From positions 629,001-693,000 of the forward strand of contig NZ_AP024849.1 in the NCBI RefSeq assembly GCF_019977655.1: a stretch of 64,000 nucleotides of DNA, given 5' to 3'. Origin of the DNA: Clostridium gelidum. GTDB lineage: Bacteria > Bacillota > Clostridia > Clostridiales > Clostridiaceae. The notes under the pieces are model-generated. The model was given only the letters and a program-made list of their open reading frames with translations, was not told the origin of the DNA and searched no databases. Within the stretch, counting starts at the first letter, position 1. Every line of letters begins with the position of its first letter. A program made the translations under genes and the position numbers. Positions 61,664 to 64,000 of this stretch are shown here, piece after piece.

Positions 61664-62626
61664 ATGATTAAATGGGGAATTATTGGGCTTGGAAATATAG
61701 CTATGCGTTTTGCAAAGAGTTTATCTTATACAAAAGAAGGAAAATTATATGCTATTGCTTCAAAAACAAAGGACAAACGTGATTCTTTTTATGAACAGTA
61801 TAATTGCGATAAAGTTTATGAAGATTATTATGAATTATTAAATGATGAGGAAATAGATGCTGTTTATATTGCATTGCCTCATGGGTTACATAAATATTGG
61901 TCAATTGAAGCGCTAAGACATAAGAAGGCTGTTTTATGTGAAAAACCTGTAGGCTTAAATGCAGAGGAAATGAAAGAAATAAAAAAAGAAGCTTACTTAA
62001 ATAAGACATTCTTTATGGAGGCAATGAAAACTAGATTTATTCCACTAATTCATACTATTAAAGAGATATTAAAAAATAATGAGATTGGTGAAATTACAAA
62101 TATTGAAGCTAATTTTTGTAATAATGTAACAGATATTAAACAAGGATCTTATTTATTGGATAAAAAACAAGGGGGAGCTTTATTAGATGTTGGAGTTTAT
62201 CCTTTGTCATTTGTTATGGATATGATTGATTCTGAAGTAGATCAAGTTAAATCACACATGGAAATAAATGAAGCAGGAGTGGATTCCTATTTTAAAGCAA
62301 TATTAACTTTTGAAAATGGTGTAATAGGAACAATTGAAGGTGCTATTGATAGAAATAAGGAAAGAACTGCTATTATTAAAGGGACAAAGGGGTGTATAGA
62401 AATACCAATATATAATAGACCTCATAAGGTTATTGTTAATTTAAATAATGAAGAATCTTATAAAATTGAAAAAGAATTAGAATTTGATGATATGTATGCA
62501 GAAATCAAGGAAGTACATGATTGTTTAAAAGAGTTAAAACTACAAAGTGAGAATTTATCTTTAAATGAGTCAATTCGTGTAATGAATGTATTAGATGAAA
62601 TTAGAAAAACTGCAAAAATAAATTAA
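61664..62626 (+). CDS. Gfo/Idh/MocA-family oxidoreductase
   Basis: 320 residues. Rossmann motif WGIIGLGNIAMRFAKSL, the NAD-side motif AVYIALPHGLHKYWSIEAL, and the catalytic Lys in VLCEKPVGLN. The C-terminal domain is of the usual alpha/beta type (GGALLDVGVYPLSFVMDMID). Members oxidise sugars, inositols or dihydrodiols; the substrate here is unknown. AGAAGGAG precedes the ATG. It lies outside the direct repeats. Confidence 0.9.
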   Translation: MIKWGIIGLGNIAMRFAKSLSYTKEGKLYAIASKTKDKRDSFYEQYNCDKVYEDYYELLNDEEIDAVYIALPHGLHKYWSIEALRHKKAVLCEKPVGLNAEEMKEIKKEAYLNKTFFMEAMKTRFIPLIHTIKEILKNNEIGEITNIEANFCNNVTDIKQGSYLLDKKQGGALLDVGVYPLSFVMDMIDSEVDQVKSHMEINEAGVDSYFKAILTFENGVIGTIEGAIDRNKERTAIIKGTKGCIEIPIYNRPHKVIVNLNNEESYKIEKELEFDDMYAEIKEVHDCLKELKLQSENLSLNESIRVMNVLDEIRKTAKIN

Positions 62627-62659
62627 CTTCGAATAATGGACAGGAGAGAAAACTACAAC

Positions 62660-63577
62660 ATGGATAAAACTAAATTTTATACTAACAGAAAAAATATTGT
62701 ACTTTTAGCAACCTTATGTTGCATTTTATGGGGGAGTGCTTATCCATCAATAAAAATAGGATATTCTCTATTCAATGTAAATGATGTAGGTTCTAAATTG
62801 GTTTTTGCAGGATACAGGTTTGCACTTGCAGGGATTTTGGTGCTTTTATTAGAGATAATTATTAAGAAAAAAGCATTTATTTTTTCTAAAAAGCAATTTG
62901 CACAAATAACATTATTAGGATCAACACAAACCGCTCTTCAATACATATTTTTTTATATAGGAATGTCATATACCACAGGAGTAAGAGGTTCAATAATAAA
63001 TGGAACTGGAACCTTTGTAAGTATTATATTAGCTCATTTTATTTATAAAAATGATAAACTTAATTTTAACAAGATAATAGGATGCGTAATAGGATTTTTA
63101 GGTGTAATAATTATCAATTTAAATGGACAATCATTAGGGGGAACTTCTTTTACTTTTAAAGGAGAAGGGCTAGTAATGATTGCAGCAATTATATTTGCAG
63201 CATCTTCAATATATGGTAAAAGAATAACACAAACTCAAGAACCATCACTAGTTACAGGACTTCAATTATTTATAGGCGGAGCTATATTAAGAATTTTAGG
63301 GTGGCTTTTAGGTGGAAGTTTAAAAGGATTCACAATAACATCTACAGCACTTTTAATATACATGGCATTATTATCTTCTGTAGCCTTTGTAACATGGACT
63401 CAATTATTAAAATATAATAAAGTAGGAATAATATCGGTATTCAATTTTTTAGTACCTGTATTTGGAACATTATTATCATCAATATTTTTGGGTGAAAATA
63501 TATTTGATATTAAGATTTTTATAGCATTGATACTTGTTTGTTATGGAATATTCTTAGTCTATAGAGTTAAAAAATAA
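62660..63577 (+). CDS. EamA/DMT-family transporter
   Basis: A ten-segment permease of about 305 residues: two EamA halves, the first starting NIVLLATLCCILWGSAYPSIKIGY, the second at GLVMIAAIIFAASSIYGK. Such proteins export amino acids or other metabolites; no substrate can be named. I prefer the ATG at 62660 (11 bases from AGGAGAG) over the ATG at 62636, which has no site. Follows the oxidoreductase gene closely. Confidence 0.9.
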   Translation: MDKTKFYTNRKNIVLLATLCCILWGSAYPSIKIGYSLFNVNDVGSKLVFAGYRFALAGILVLLLEIIIKKKAFIFSKKQFAQITLLGSTQTALQYIFFYIGMSYTTGVRGSIINGTGTFVSIILAHFIYKNDKLNFNKIIGCVIGFLGVIIINLNGQSLGGTSFTFKGEGLVMIAAIIFAASSIYGKRITQTQEPSLVTGLQLFIGGAILRILGWLLGGSLKGFTITSTALLIYMALLSSVAFVTWTQLLKYNKVGIISVFNFLVPVFGTLLSSIFLGENIFDIKIFIALILVCYGIFLVYRVKK

Positions 63578-63718
63578 GGAGCATAAACTAAGGTAAGAAA
63601 TGAAAAACATGTATAAGAGAACATTAAGGAGAGGTGCTACGGAATACCGCATTTCTGAAGCAGTTATTGAATTATAGTGAATAGAGACCATTAATCAAAA
63701 AGCTGATAAAATTACAAA
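63578..63718 (+). other. Intergenic region after the EamA gene
   Basis: A 25-codon frame (63600-63677; MKNMYKRTLRRGATEYRISE) has an AAGGTAAG site but no recognisable family; it may be a gene remnant. Nothing else is seen. Confidence 0.35.
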
Positions 63719-63820
63719 TATATATATGTTTCAAAAATAATTCTTCATTTCAAATTTAAGAAATTCTGTGAGAATTTCATCCACAATTGTAAATTGTACA
63801 CTGTAAATTACAACATATAT
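63719..63820 (-). repeat. MITE-like repeat, copy B (inverted)
   Basis: About 102 bp. Its reverse complement aligns over nearly all its length with 33095-33190, including the TATATATGTT ends and the core GGATGAAATTCT.ACAGAATT. It has no coding capacity. Confidence 0.8.
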
Positions 63821-63982
63821 GAATATAAGTTTAATACAACTATAATTATTACGTGAAAAAGCTGGCTGATAAAATTGATTATTTTTTTAATTAGTTTGAA
63901 TTAATACCTAGAAATACACCGGGAATTCAAATTAACAAGCTTTTATAAAGTGTATATAAAAATAAATATAGGGGGGTATCCT

Positions 63983-64000
63983 TTGTACTGCAAGGGTTTA
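63983..64000 (+). CDS. Possible start of a gene cut by the right edge
   Basis: TTG at 63983, 6 bases after GGGGGG (63971-63976), starts MYCKGL and runs off the window. The strong site is the only evidence. Confidence 0.35.

Noticed and set aside
63600..63677. A 25-codon frame after the EamA gene
   Set aside because: It is short, has only a weak ribosome site and resembles no family I know; kept only as a remark in the intergenic entry.

Overview
The window is AT-rich DNA from an anaerobic, spore-forming Firmicute of the genus Clostridium sensu stricto, most likely close to the C. beijerinckii group. Evidence for this: a complete F-type ATPase operon, a single-gene thiolase unit with a clostridial thl-type promoter, the sporulation block ywmB-murA-spoIID-spoIIQ-spoIIID-mbl, a SAM-I riboswitch on metK, a raiA-type structured RNA beside the hibernation factor gene, many TTG/GTG starts with strong GGAGG sites, and codon use dominated by A/T-ending codons. 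The species assignment is inference; no search was run.

Layout. 1-12.4 kb is a housekeeping run: rho (5' end outside the window, with five tandem 13-residue repeats), an MGDG-synthase-like glycosyltransferase, rpmE, tdk, a DUF1385-PrmC fusion followed by prfA, a small PH-domain membrane protein, tsaC/sua5, rpiB, upp, a dCMP deaminase and wecB. 12.4-21.1 kb holds thlA with a probable Rex operator and the operon atpIBEFHAGDC. An IS1182-family element (about 21.09-22.96 kb) separates this from 23.1-30.2 kb, the cell-wall and sporulation block, which ends with a convergent yyaC-like gene and a small unknown gene. 30.3-31.2 kb is a tRNA Tyr/Val/Thr array built from a 373-bp tandem duplication. 31.4-32.9 kb is the SAM riboswitch and metK. 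33.3-42.4 kb is recD2, a ComFA-like protein without a P-loop, comFC, the structured RNA, hpf, secA and prfB with a +1 programmed frameshift.

42.5-51 kb is more accessory: small membrane proteins, a two-component system, a degenerate CPBP protein, a DUF1835 protein, a site-2 protease, a GNAT and a DUF3953 protein, ending with tex at 51.2-53.3 kb.

53.5-61.4 kb is the most interesting part. It is a block bounded by direct repeats of the tex 3' end plus its terminator. It carries two members of the L-2-amino-thiazoline-4-carboxylate hydrolase family, a short-chain dehydrogenase, a complete polar amino acid ABC transporter, an M20 amidohydrolase of the AbgB type and a ProC-like imine reductase. 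The transporter is preceded by a strong promoter with a palindrome in its spacer and by a possible 28-codon leader ORF containing three Cys codons. I read this as a candidate uptake and breakdown system for a cyclic or acylated sulfur amino acid. That function is inference. 61.6-63.6 kb holds a Gfo/Idh/MocA oxidoreductase and an EamA transporter, and the window ends in a gene-free stretch with a MITE-like repeat also found near recD2.
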